This document shows, piece by piece, positions 14,701-28,132 of a DNA stretch of 64,000 nt. The DNA is taken from assembly GCA_013397795.1 (NCBI GenBank), contig VZTJ01002650.1, positions 124,001 through 188,000 of the forward strand. Direction: 5' to 3'. A program made the position numbers and the translations under genes. Positions within the stretch are counted from its first letter, which is position 1, and each line of letters starts with the position of its first letter. The notes beneath the pieces were generated by a model. That model was not told where the DNA came from. It saw only the letters and a list, made by a program, of their open reading frames with translations, and ran no database searches. The stretch is from Orthonyx spaldingii. Its lineage: Eukaryota > Chordata > Aves > Passeriformes > Orthonychidae.

Positions 14701-16512
14701 TTATTGTGCATTCATTATTTAATTTAAGGATGATTATAGATTACCCTAAAAACTAGGTGCCAGTCAACAGATTTTATGCCTAGAATTAGTGGTAGTTACC
14801 TGTAAATGTTCTTCTACTTACAAGGACTGTTTCCAGCTGCCGTATCTTAACCTCTGGCTCTGTCAATCTACCACCCACATCACCCACGTCATGACCCAGT
14901 AGTGGGATGCTTAATGCTATGTAGAAGCCATTGTTCTATGTCTTGTTAAAACCCCCACTTCTCTGCAGGTCCATAATGATCCTATTCTAATTATCTTGAT
15001 TAATGTCTAATTAATCTTGACTACTTAATAAGGCTGCTGCCTTTCAGACTACTGTCTCTTTTGTTCTAACTTCAAAAGACATGTATCAATGAAAAAGTTA
15101 GCTGCAGAAAACCAAAGAATAGTTCCTTTATAGCTGATAGTTGAATAACACTGAATATTTGCATTCTGTCATGGGTCTTGCATCTGATTCATACATAGTG
15201 CATGGCAATTCACTCACTTAAAAATTCACTTCCCAGCAAATGTTCCCACCATAGTAACCACTAAAGATAAGAGAAACAAAGAAATGAAGAAATTAAAGTA
15301 ATACAAATTTTTTACAATCTTGTGTCTTGAGGAAAACACCCAAAAATAAAAGAACGTCTGAAGTCACTGAGATGGTCAAGGGATTTCATAGAAAAAGTTA
15401 TGATCTAACCTTATGTTATAGTGGATAACCATGAAGAGTTGCTTGCATACATGATTTTTAAACTAGATCCTGGTAATCCTTCTGAAGAATTTTCTAGTAA
15501 CAGTAGTTCTTGTTTTGTTTAAAGCACAAATAGCTTCTAAATCAAAGTCTGTTTACATGGTTGCAGGTACTCAGGGATGATAAAAGAAAAATTAGATTCA
15601 GAAGATGAGATACTTTCAATAGCTATAATGGACTTTATCTTTTGCATACAGGGACAGTGTCTTTGCAAATTAAATTTTATGGGCTCATATGGAAACTTTC
15701 AGTTTGCCAAAAATATTCTGTGACTTTAGGCTTTGTGTCAAGTCTCAAAACAGTAATCTATATTAAAATTACTCTATGGAAATAATTATTAAAATTTCAT
15801 GGAAACAAGATATTCCTTACAGGAAAGTGTAATAAAACAGTGTTATGGTCAACTTCTGTTCATTGTTCACAGGTGAAGGATTGGGTAACAGCAGAAAATG
15901 TGAGCATACATCTGGGGCTTTTTGCAGTGCAAAGTCTATCGAAGACTGGTGAATCACATTTTTAATAGGAATGGTATTTAAAATATATTCTTAATTTTAA
16001 ATTAAGTACTTATGAATAATAGTATGTTATGTTTATGTTATAAATCTTAGAGCAATACATGCCAGTTAGCAGGGAAATTCACTTTGGTGAAGGGTGCATA
16101 CAGAAGTTTCTATTGAATTCACATGGTGCAGAATCAGACAGGTTTGTATTATGCAGTATTTTAATATTATTTTGTCATTCATGGGATGGGAAGCTGATGA
16201 CAATGGGCTTTTAAGTATTACCTTAGATCCAGAAAGGCAAAACAAAGACACATGCAAATGAGATGATGAAAGGATTTCAATTAGGAAAAAAAAAATTAGA
16301 TACACATAAGCAAATATTCATTTTATCATTTGAATATTTGAATATTTTTCTTAGTTAAGATCAGTTTGTATCTAGAACTTGAGAAATTTCAAACTGTGCA
16401 TGTATTCACTAATAGCATTTTCTTATCATCTTATTCATTTATTAATTTGTTACTCCATTCATCCTCCCATAACATCTCCTCCTAAAATCACCTGGGAAAA
16501 TTAACACAGGGA
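11786..16512. other. AT-rich unique DNA, no recognisable gene
   Basis: No exon, RNA gene or known interspersed repeat was recognised. The only clear structure is the polypyrimidine tract at 13967-14057. Confidence 0.65.
13967..14057 (+). repeat. polypyrimidine (C/T-only-type) tract
   Basis: About 90 bases are almost purely C and T on the plus strand (repeated ctcc and ttcccc words), with only isolated A. It is imperfect low-complexity sequence. Long polypyrimidine/polypurine tracts can adopt triplex (H-DNA) structure; whether this one does is not visible. Confidence 0.9.
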
Positions 16513-17072
16513 TTTCACAGGTCCCTTGAGTCTGGCTGGGACAGAGTTAATGTTAGGCATAGCAGCCTGTATGGACCTGTGTTTTGGATTTGTAACTGAA
16601 ATAGTGACCACACCAGCATTTTGATTATTGTTGAGCAGGGCTCATACAGCATCAAGGTTTTATTTTTTTCCTACTCTACTCCACCCAGTGAATAGAGTAG
16701 GGGTGAGCAAGAATTTCTGAGGGGCCACAGCCTTGACAGCTGATGTAAATTGGTCAAAGGGATATTCCCAGGCATGTAAGCTTATGCTCAGTAATAAAAA
16801 TCAAGCAAGGGGATTTTAGGGAATTCAGACTTTGCTTGGAGACTGGCTGGTCATTGGTCTGCTTGTGATCAGTGAGAGCCTTTGCATCATTTGGCTTATA
16901 CGGTTGAGTCTTTTTTCCATCTTTCCTCTGCTAATTAAACTGCCTCTAGCTCAAACCTAGGAATTTTTCTCATGTTTGTTCTTCCTATTCTCTCTCCTAT
17001 ACAGTTGTGTGGGGGAGAGACTTAAGTGAGGAGCTGTGCAGGTGCTTAGATGCTACCTGAGGTCAACTGCAT
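16513..17072 (+). mobile_element. solo LTR of an avian endogenous retrovirus (probably ERVL-like), decayed
   Basis: About 560 bases match the layout of a common avian retroviral LTR: a U3 opening with ctggctgggacagagttaat and ctgtgttttggatttg, a GACAGCTGA word, then tggtcaaagggatattcc, and a degenerate TATA region (agtaataaaaatc near 16790). After these come ATTAAA and a U5 ending in gtgcttagatgctacctg. The 5-mer aggga occurs immediately on both sides (16508-16512 and 17073-17077), a plausible target-site duplication, although a 5-mer match can be chance. No internal retroviral sequence flanks it, so it is a solo LTR. Family assignment is from memory and tentative; LTR identity is fairly secure. 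Confidence 0.75.
16934..16939 (+). promoter_or_regulatory. ATTAAA polyadenylation signal of the solo LTR
   Basis: ATTAAA lies in the sequence ctaattaaactgcc, the position where this LTR type carries its polyadenylation signal. Whether it still works is unknown. Confidence 0.5.
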
Positions 17073-20000
17073 AGGGAATAATTCTGAATACCCTTATAAT
17101 TTTTCAGAATAGTTCTATCAATTTGAAAAATGAGCATTAAATCCTCATTCAGAATCTGAGTCAATATCTATTGAGTCCATGATGAAACTTCAACTGACTT
17201 CTGATCAATCAATTCCTGAAGAAGTGTCCCTGAAGGACCTAGTCTTGGAGGAAATATATCTTTCTTTTTCTCACTAAAGGAACAGTTAGAAGGAAGGATC
17301 TAAAAGTTAGGTGTTTTCCCTCGGCTACTATACCTGAGAGCAGAGATGCCTGTAGGCCCAGAAGACAGTTTGCCTTTTCTCAAAACTAATATCAGTCTTA
17401 AAGACTTAGAGCAGTCTTAAAAACTACATTAAATTAATATCTAGATCTTCAATGCCTAATGCTATCAGGGAGGATGGTAGCTGAAAAGTTGCGTGTAATA
17501 AAGTATCAGAGCAAAATTCAGCAAGTGAGGCCCTCTTTCAATTCTTATTGAATGGTAGTTCCACAGTCTTCATTGGTGTTGGCATTGCAGATGTTAGGTT
17601 TGATGTGAGAGTCAGGCACAAAAAGAGTCAGGCATGTATCCATGTGTGTCATGGGTATTATGGACTTCTCCCAGCTCTTCTATTTCAACTGCAATTTCAG
17701 AGTGAAGCTGGGAAAACAAGTGAAAAGAAAATTCTGCAGACCAAAAAAGAAGTAAGAGTTAGTAGATGTTTTGGCTAATCTAAACACTTGAGAAAAGGCA
17801 AAGCTATTGAGAATTAGATACCTGTTGAAAGGGAATGATGAAAATCACATTATTTACTTTTGCGATTAACTCTACCCTTGCTATTCATTGTGCATTTCGT
17901 GAAACATTTCAAAAAATGTTCCCAAATTGAGTAAATACTTGCAAAGGATTTGAAACCATGAAAAATAAGAAGCTCTTTGCATTTGTCTTTCATTATCAAT
18001 AGTAGCTAAAAAAGTCACATCAAACCTCTCAAGAGAGAGAGGGGGTTTTTATGTGGAATGCATATTGCATCCCATTAGAAATGCATCTCTTCTCAGTATG
18101 TCAGAACGGACTTTTCAAATGTTTTCTGGCTGCCAAGATAAAGATGTCCTTATAAGTGTGGGCAACTCTCTGAGAATTACATGTCAGAGAGCTGCTGTAA
18201 TAGAAACTCAAGCGTAATTGAGACATTTAAGCTGCCCCAGTGCAAGAAATCCTCTCTGTACATCTGTGCTTCCTGGAACCTTAATCACCAGGGACTTCAC
18301 TATAATTTGCCTAATACCGTGTTCCTGTCAGTAATGATGTCTAAGAATTATCCTGTTAATCTTTCCAATGTCAATTTCACAGACAGTGGTCATCACAACT
18401 CTATTAAATTTCTCCAGGTAAATTCACTTTGCAGGAAGATCCTACATCAAATAGACATTAGTGTGAGCAGGAATTGCACTCAGCTAAGAAAGTCTTCTGG
18501 GGCAAGTGGCACAGCATCTGCCCTACAGCTGCGTTCCTCTGTCACACAGACACGTGAGTGAACTGAAGGACCTGAGTGATGGCTCTGTACTGTTTCTCAG
18601 GCAAAGCTGTGCTGAAACAAGTTATGCTATAAGACAACAGTTGTTAGATCATGCTGAGATCAGTGCCCATAGAATGAGTTCTGGTTCTGAAAATTAGACC
18701 TAGTGAATGCAGGAGGATATACTAAAGAGGTAGGACTACCACCTAGATGCCTGAGGCTACATTTTTTTTTAACAATGATTATACAATGTTGAAAAGGAAC
18801 AAAAAAATTCCCTGTTTCCAGTAGCTAACCTGCTTGTTGGTTTTATGAAAACTCAGCTACAGGCAACAAAACTATACAGAAACCTTCTGGTTTCACAGAA
18901 ATAAAAATGTCAACTCCTTGCTCTCTGGCAGGTATCATATAGAGAGTACAAACCTTTCTGTACATGAAGTGGGAGAAGTGATTTGAAAAACTCAAAAATT
19001 TTGATGAAAGAATGTTTTCTATCTATCCTTTTTCAGTCTTCAAAATTGCAGATGCTTCACACACTTCCCTCTGTCAAGACAAACACAAATTATTCTATTC
19101 CTGATAAACATTTCTGGTCAATTTATTTTACCATCTGTCATTCCTTCAAACTTTTCTTTCTTATTTTTCTTGGAGGGTCTACTAGTGGTTCAATGCAAGA
19201 ACCAGGATTTCAGTGGGTGTTTCAGAAATTGCATATTGTTTTCTATCTTTACACAAGCATTAGTGCTCTATGTGTGCAGCAGAAGAACAGGAGGAATCTT
19301 TAACATTTAAAAATATGCAATTTAAAAACACATGCAATTTAATAATAGAAAATGCTGTTGAAATATATATTAGCCCCTAGCACAGTTTGAAAGGTCTTTT
19401 GTTATTTAAACTGTGAAATTCCAGATAATTTCTAACTTTCTCATAACAAAATTGATACAATTAATTTTATTTTAGTGGGCATAGTGCTTATAGGAAGGAG
19501 AAAATTGTTTTGTTTTGTTAAAAACATCATTAATTTTCACAATGCAATATTAATATTCCACATGCATTATTGTGCGGGGATGCAAAACAAAATGGAGCTT
19601 CCATTTAAAATTAAGTTTGCAGCTAAATTAAAAAAATAAGGTAGACATCAAAAACTATAGTCAGTAATTAGTAATAAAATTACAATCTTTGATTGTGCAT
19701 AAATCCTGTAATTAAAAAATTCTAAAAAGGAAAAAATGCTAGAGAAGAGACAATTAAATCACAGAAGAAAATTTTGTTTTCTATATGTTTCTGTAACTTC
19801 TTCAAGTGACTGAACTTTTGTGCTTGTTATCTAAGTCCTGAAAGGGAATGAAAGATTTAAGAAAAACTGATTCATACTGACAGTGATAATAAAAGTATTG
19901 ATGCAAAAAGGGTCATGATTGTACACCTGAAGGATTCACTCATAAAATAAGAACAGTGTATACAAAAAGAATCTCCAGGCAGTACTTTGTCAACAATTTT

Positions 20001-23000
20001 TAAAGAGGTGAGAAATTGGCCTGCAGGATTTGTGAGGAAGGTGATGGACATAGCTAATACAGATAGCTGCTCAAAGTGTTGGGGCTAATAGTTGCAGGCA
20101 ATTCCTCTACTGGAACTGAACCACTGTTTTGACAACAGCCACAATTATGAGAAAAAAAAGAGAGGTGAAAAATCTACAAATCCTGCAGACACCAGGCAAT
20201 ATGAAAGAAGTCAGTGTCTAACTACTGGAGTCCAAAACAAATGAGATTCATCCATGATACAAACATACCATCATCGTGAGTTCTTGCCTGAGAAGACTCA
20301 GTGACCTGGGTCTGTAGCCCTAATAGTGCAAATCACTCACATGCTTAACAGAACCACTTATTCGCATCCTTTGGGACCTATTGATAACACATTACCATTA
20401 TTTTCTCCATAATATTAAAATTACTGAGAACTTCTTTATTTGATTTTTTTTAAGAGAAAAAATGTTAATTTCCACTTACTGGGTCACATTCCAATTTGTT
20501 TCATCAAAGTTTTCCCTTCAATATTATTATATAAAATACTTCCATTAATTTCGCACTAATTTATAGCATTTTGCTGCATCCCACTAGCTGCTGCTATTTT
20601 CTACCCACAAAGGATATTCTGGTGGAGGGATGAGATCACATTCATGACAATGACTTTGCTTTGTCAGAAAAAATTGTTTGGCTATTAAGTGTTCTATGTA
20701 TATGCATCATCAGTTGTCATTAAAGTCCATTTTAAAGCTGTCAGATTCTTTTTTTAAATTAGTCTGCCCTTTAAAAAATACAGTAAATAATTAGTTGTGT
20801 ATATGTAGAACTCTCAACACAAACACACTCAACACAAAAATATTTGCTGTCTTTTATTTCAGTGACATCTCATAATAAAGCTCTCTTTCTTATACAGGGA
20901 AGATTTTAAGAAATAGGAAATGGTAGAAAAAATTAGTTGACTGACATGAACCTGACAATGAACAAGCATCAACTACATAGTACCAGCATTAGCACTCAAC
21001 CTGACAGTATCAGTTTGCTGTCAGTCACATAAATAAACTGAAATGTTATTGCACTTGTATTTGCACAGAGGCATTTTTATTAATGCTAGTACCAGTCCTC
21101 TGCTTTGGGTCTCAAAGATGGAGTGGTGCAGGGAGACCTGACAGCTTCATCTCACATGAGCATGCTGGCAGCAACCTGAGCCCCCGCTGCTCTGGGAAAG
21201 AGGATGGATGGGCAGTTCGTGAGGTCATTTTTACCGCGTTTTTTTCATTATACTGATGAATGAATGCCTGGTTACAGGCCATTCCACGGATATTACTTAG
21301 CTTTTTTTCCCCAATATTCTACTGGTTTTTGTAAGATTTGGCTTTTCCTAGTGATATTCATTCAGAATACTTTCCAGTTTCCCACCTGGAGGAATAACGT
21401 GTCAATAGTTTAGCTTTCTCTCCATTCAAATTGTGATGCTGGAGCATAAACAGTAGTTATGTGTATTCTAGTCAAGGTGCTCTGATAATCTTAAAAAAAA
21501 ATACTGTTTGGGCACACAAAAATATGAATCACTGTATGCGAGGCCATAAAAATAAGTGCAAAACCTGACCATAAATTATTCAGAAGTTTCACATAAAGTG
21601 AAAATATGCAAATACTGAATTGATTTTGTTATTGACATGTTTGCAAAGTCTTTTCTCTAAAGTTCTTGAAAGGCAAATAAGATAGCTCTACTCAATACCA
21701 CAATAAACCAAATTCTTAATTCTTGTATTGGATGCAGTGAGAACACGACTATCTCCTAGTTCCTTCACAACCTTTCCATATGTGAATCAGGTTTGTTATA
21801 ACCTGTCTACCCTGGGTGAAAATACCCATATCTACACTGTAAAATATTTAGTTATTTTACGCTGAGAAATGCTGAACTTTTACATCACTGCTTGTCACAA
21901 GGCAGGAAAGAGATGAAGTCATTCACTGGTCTGAAGACTTAAAACAAGTTCGCCTAATATGTGTATTTTACTGAATGTGCAACTTAAATATATTTCAGAC
22001 CACTATTTACAAGAGCTGAATGAAGTGATGAGACGCAATTCTCTATCAAAACACAGCTTTATTTTTATTCAACCACAATCTCCACAATCTTAGCCTGGGA
22101 AAGAATGTATCATCCCAGAAATGTCCTTCTGATACTCTTAAAGGCATACAGCTAATATTGCACGATGTTTGGATATATAACTTAGGATAGTACTCTGAGA
22201 AAGGCTGATCATTAGCCTCTGTCAGTCTAGTTAGCTATTGTTATTTACATTTTACTCTTGGATACATTTCTTCAAAATTTATAAGCAATTTGTGGCAAAA
22301 AGAGTGGTTTTTTTTTTTTTAAGACCTTAATAAAAATAAGAAGGGATTATATAGAAAATATGGGTTGATTCTGATTTCATGTCAAACTGCACAGACAACA
22401 TTTCTTTTGATGAAACGAATTCAAGATCAGAATGTAAGAAAGAAGAGTAAGAGCCAAGTACACATAACAAAACTTCCCATCCTTGCAAGCGTCTGAAAAA
22501 CTATGATATGAGATAAAGGCTTTTAATAACTGAAAACTGTTCAAGACCAAAAAGTAATTTTAAGGTGAGATATTACATGCAAAATACACATGCAAAATCT
22601 GGTGTATTTCCTTCTTTTCTTCAGCTCTCCACGACAGCTAGATGTTTTGAGGAGTTGTGACACCTTCCCTTCCGCACTAAATGGAAAAATTAGAGAAGTT
22701 TCACAGAAGAAAGCCTGGAGGTAAAAAAAGATGCACCTGAACATGTAAGACAATGCTAGAAATTTTTTTTCTGAAAGGCAAAGTTAATAGTTGGAAAATT
22801 GATGTTGAAAAATAACAGGTTTTTCAACCTAATAGACAAATGTAAAAAGATCTAAAAGGTGGAACTATAAACAGACAAATGCAGAAGAGACATTATTTTC
22901 ACATGTAGGAAGAAGAAAATTGAGTCACCAATATAATTGGAAAGGATTGTAGGGAATTTTCTTATACTGAATACTTTTTAAAAGAAACGCTTGATATTTA

Positions 23001-26000
23001 TTCTAGAAGGAAACAGCTGTTGCTCAACTCCAGCTATTAGACTTACAGCAAGTATCAGTCTGCTCATTAGTAGCCCAGCTTGAATTTCAAGCAAACTATG
23101 CTATGAGTCTAGTCATCTCCTTTGATGTTTTTAATACTGTCAAAGTACTGAATTTCTTCCTTGGCTTTACAATATCTCCAATTTTCCAAGCTTTTTGTTA
23201 AAATTTATATTAGTGATATGGATAAATACTTAAGAATTTTTTTTTTTCATAATGAGGCGAAATTATTTCAAAGTACTTAATCTCATTTTCTGACTGGTTT
23301 TGTGCTATTTTTAACAAGGAGTTCATAACTGACAACGGGTAGGAAGACATTGTGTCTCAATTATCTTTGTATTCGAGATGGACAGATCAATATCCAGAAT
23401 ATTGCAAACATTTCTTGTGTTTCTGATGCATTAAAATAATTTTTAATCCAATTTGACAAACGTTGCATTCTCATATCAATTAACTGCTCTTCTCAAGATT
23501 CAGTTAGAACTTCATTCCTACAAAACCTGCTATACTATTAATGAATAATATTAAATATTATTTGGGTAACTTCTCACTGCTAAAGTTAAAAAAACCTCAA
23601 CTTGCATAGACCATTTTTTTTTGTTGTTATAACAAGTTGAAAAACACATGAAATTGATCTCACGGGAAAGATGTGGACCTGTGTGGCTAATTCTCACTTT
23701 TAAAATGCATCAGTTGAGTGGATAGCTACTGCCAGGTAAGATCAAACAAAAAGATTTTGGTGCTAATAATGTCTAATGTCTAAAGGCAAGGCCCCTTTTA
23801 TAAGCTTTAGGGAGTGACATGAAGTCATCTGAGCAGAAGCAAAGGACTTGTCATTTGTTTTTTACTTTGAACAGATCGACAATACAAGTCAAACATCATC
23901 AAAACATTGTCAGCTACAGCAACAGAAAAGCTTAAAGCAGAACAGGTCACTAGTTATAGAATAATAAAAGAAATCTTAGGTATTTTCTGACAGTGTAATT
24001 AACATCTAAAGATGACATTTGGGGCAGAGGAAAATACATGAATACATCAATGGAAGTAAAATCTGTTCAATTAACAAGGAATTACTGTGGTCCTAATTAT
24101 GCATCAAAACTCATTGCTTTTTAGATTACTGAAAAAATGTATTGCATAGAAATTTAAGTGAACCTAAAGTTTTCAAGAATGCATAAAAAACCAAACACAT
24201 ATTGTCCATTATTATATTACTAACATTAGCTGCAATGAGATTGAGCCCAGAAGCATTTGTTATTAATACCTAGTAATCCATCTCAGACATTTAAGAAAGG
24301 AATAATACCTACAATATCTGCCTAAGGAACAATGATACTTAGCTGTAACAATAAACATCAAGAAAAGTATCTTTTTTCCTGTACGAATACATATGATTGA
24401 AAAAGTATTAGCAGATGGCATTATCGTGAGCAATCATATGCACTCCATTTACCTGAAGGTATACAGGTTTATATGGTGAATATTATTTTATTGTTGGTTT
24501 TGGAGTTGTCTGTTTCTTTTATGAGAATAATATGTCAGAAAAGCATTTGAGTTTAACTGTCATCTGACTTGATGTAACTTCTTAAAACGGAGGTGGTACC
24601 TATCAGAGCTGCTCTCAATGACAGGAACAAAATAGAGACATAAACAATGTCTAAAATTTTTCCAATCACTTTGTCCACCCGTTGTTCACTCCTTGGTCAC
24701 TCCTTCACTTACTTTGTGAAGGCTGCTTCAGTTTCTGGGATTCACTGACAGAAGTAAGGTGTGGGTTTGTTGGTTTTGGTTTTTTTGTTGCTTTTTTTTT
24801 CTTTTTTTTTCCCATAGATTAGCAGCTCACTGAGATGGATTCACAAGATATAGGAGTTTTGTTGCTCATCTGTCTGAAGTTGATATGCAGCACATTATGA
24901 ACCAACACCCTGTCTGGGCTGTCTCTTTCTATCTTTGTATCTGCAGGAGATATTTATTTTACAGTATTAAAAAGTATTTAATTAATTTTTTTAAAAATCA
25001 TTGTGTCAGACTACAAAATCAGTATATCAAATGATTTTTAAAATTGTGCAATCTGTTGGATTTTTTCCTTACATTTTCAAGAACTTTAATTTTTATCTAA
25101 GACAATTTAAAAATTATTCAAACATGTTTCTCAATTGAAACTATATGTTTTGGAATAAAAGGAAGTAGTCCATACAGATAAATTTACAATAAAAATGATA
25201 AACCAATGAAGCAGTTAATGTGTTAAAAGTGCCCTGTGATATGGACTGTGAAAGATCAGGATTGTATCAAAGTCCAGTTTCAGAAATTGTTCAGCCTCTG
25301 ACCCTTGTGCATTTCTGTTTCTTAGCTGTGATTTATTAGCATGCTTTTATCTAATATCTTTGATCGAGTAGGTCAAGGAAAAAGTCTTATTTCTCATTTT
25401 TATTTTAATTATTATATTTTAGCTATTTATTTAATCAAAGTATTGAAGTCCTTCAGTCCACAAGCTCCTAAATGTGAAGTGGAAAATAATGTATGGAAGG
25501 AGAGTTGGATGATTCAGCTCATAAGGAATGATCCAATATAAGATCTTTATTTCAGGCAAAGTCAGATCAGTTGATCACCCACTCAACACTCTTCTGCTGA
25601 GAGGTGGTACTGGGACAATCAGCAAGAGAAACCAGGTTTCTGGAAAACACCGTAGAGACATGTCTCCATCAGATTGATATGGCTTATCTGTATGTTTTAG
25701 ATGCATAAACACACCAAGACTGTAGTACTTACCAGAAAAGAGACATTTATTATCATAATTCTGTATTTTCAGAAGGTCAAATATTCTCAGTTATTAGATA
25801 CTCTTCAGTCAGACAAGCCAGATTTGAAGCATCTAAACTTTGGATTTGAGCAGCTAGGTAAGTCAACCCAGCCATCTCTCTGCATCTTTTTTAGTTATAA
25901 TTTTAATTTCAAAGGATATTGCAACGGCAACTGTCTAGAAGACTGAATGTGTGAGTTGGATAAATATTTAAAGGCTAAATAGGTTTTGCATTTTTATCTC

Positions 26001-28110
26001 CACCTGTTACCCAGTTACATAAAACTGTCAGTACATTCTTTTCAGTGCACTGGAAAGTCTCCTGAAAAACATACTGAAGCCATCATATACATCTATGCAC
26101 CCAAGCCTGCCCTGTTCTGCCTGCAGTCTTGAATAGATGTGGTTTCTAAAAGATTATTATTGCAGTTAAAAGGATTATAAATTTCATAAATTCTGATTAT
26201 AGACTTGTATTTCTTTTTATTGATCCTTTTGGGGAGGCTAATATAATAACTTAGATGAGGATGTATCTGCATTTGTTAGGAAAATTTGTTCAGAGCTATG
26301 AAAATGACATTGTGAAATAGCTTGACTGGTCCTTTGCCAACATGCTTCCCATCAGGATGGTGGGAAAGAGTAAGAAAGACCTTGGAATTGTTCCACAATG
26401 ACAAAATAGAAGGTAACCATGCTGTAGTTTTACTCTTTCAAAGATTAAAAATGTAGAGTAAACAATTTCTTAATGCTACCCTAATTATACATTATAGAGC
26501 TAATGTTTCAGGATTTTGGTTTCAAGAGGATCTCAGCATGCAAGGACTTTTGAATCTGTAGTCTGTCTCCTTGCAGGTTATGCAATACGGCACACGAGAG
26601 GATATACTGCCAGAGTACAAAGAAGTTCTGGAACGAAATATCTGTGAGAGAGAGTGTGCCTTTCTGACACCTGGCTTTTGTTCCGCATTTTGCCGTTTGA
26701 GCTCCATCTGACCATTGGCAAGTCCTGTAAGGCAGAACCACAAATTATAGTGCTCTTTAAATCCAAAACTAATATTCTCAAAGTCCTCAGCCAGGACTCA
26801 TAATGTTAATTTTCCCAAAGATACCTCAATCCCTGCCTCTGAATAAGCCTAGACACAGGGCAGTTTTTACATAGTTCGGCAGCCACAACCTATGCTTTCC
26901 TCTTCTTCAAAGCCAATGCAAAAATCTCCCTGGAAAAGCAATCTGAAACAACAGCAGGAAAGATGGAGAGGCTACTGCTCCTATCAAGCATAAGTCAGTC
27001 TGGATGACATGAGTTTGGAATCACGCAAAGACAGAAATGATTACCTGCACAATTAATCCAACAGCAAGGCTATTGATGAAGAAACAAAGCTGCTGTGTCT
27101 GTTGATGTTGCCTGCCCACAGCTCCAGATTGAAAAGACTTAAGAAACAAAAGATGAAGCTCTCCTAGTCCGAGCACCAGTCTGCAAGGTACTCTGTGGTC
27201 TACAAAGACTATAGACCAACTTCACACTTTTCTCCTTGATTATCTGACTTATTAAAACAAAGAAACATTTCTAATTATGAATTCCTGGTGATCACAAATA
27301 GAGTGATTTAAAATATTCATCTTTCTCCAGCATATTTTTTTGTTTTCTTTTTTAACAGAGGCATATAAAATTGCAATAGTTACAGATCCTGAAAATTTTG
27401 ATCCCATAAAACAAATCATTATTTATCCTAGAGTGCCCAGCACTCTCAGTCTCATGAGGTAATGCATTTAAGTGGTTCTTCCTAATAGCCACACCAGGCA
27501 CAAATGCTTCTCACTCAGCCCTGCTCTGTCGTTACTACTCAGTGGGAATCTTGTACCTTTCCTAGTTGACTCCTAGTTAGAGACACATCTAGAATTTAAA
27601 TAGCTAAGACAACATGCTGCATTATTCAGTTCCTCAAAACAACTCTAATTGCTGTTTACCAACTTTGAGGGCAAATTAAAGTTTTTAATATCATGAGTGG
27701 AAGTTTTCAAAAAGTTATTCAAAACCACGTTCCCTCCTGTAACCCTTGTCCCAGAGTATTTGTTTCTGACATTCACTTTTGAATATTTTCCTGTTTGGTT
27801 AAATCTTCCATGAATAAAGGTAAGTCAACATAGGCAATAAAGAAATTAAGGTGTCTAAGGAAGGCTTAGGAAGAGCTGGGATACTTACACGCAAAAGTTT
27901 ATTTTATAAATCCTACCTGCAACTTGATACTCATCTTCCTTCTGACTTTGATGTTTCAGAAGTGTTTCGAGTTGGGCATCTTTATGGATTCCATTAAATG
28001 TCCCATTCTAAGGAGCTAACAAGCGCCTTACTAAATACACTTTCATACTATTTAGGGCTTGGAAGCACAATATTCTTACCTTTAAATTTCAATAGAATTG
28101 CTCCAATTGG

Positions 28111-28132
28111 AAAAAAAAAAAAAAAAAAAAAA
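28111..28132 (+). repeat. poly(A)22 tract
   Basis: Twenty-two consecutive A, followed by accaaccaaaaaag. No retrogene, SINE or LINE body is recognisable upstream, so it is listed only as a homopolymer. Confidence 0.9.

Noticed and set aside
18181..18561. 126-codon plus-strand open frame as a gene
   Set aside because: No recognisable product; kept only as part of a possible conserved non-coding block.
28111..28132. Poly(A)22 as the tail of a processed pseudogene
   Set aside because: No coding or transcript-like sequence recognisable upstream and no target duplication seen.
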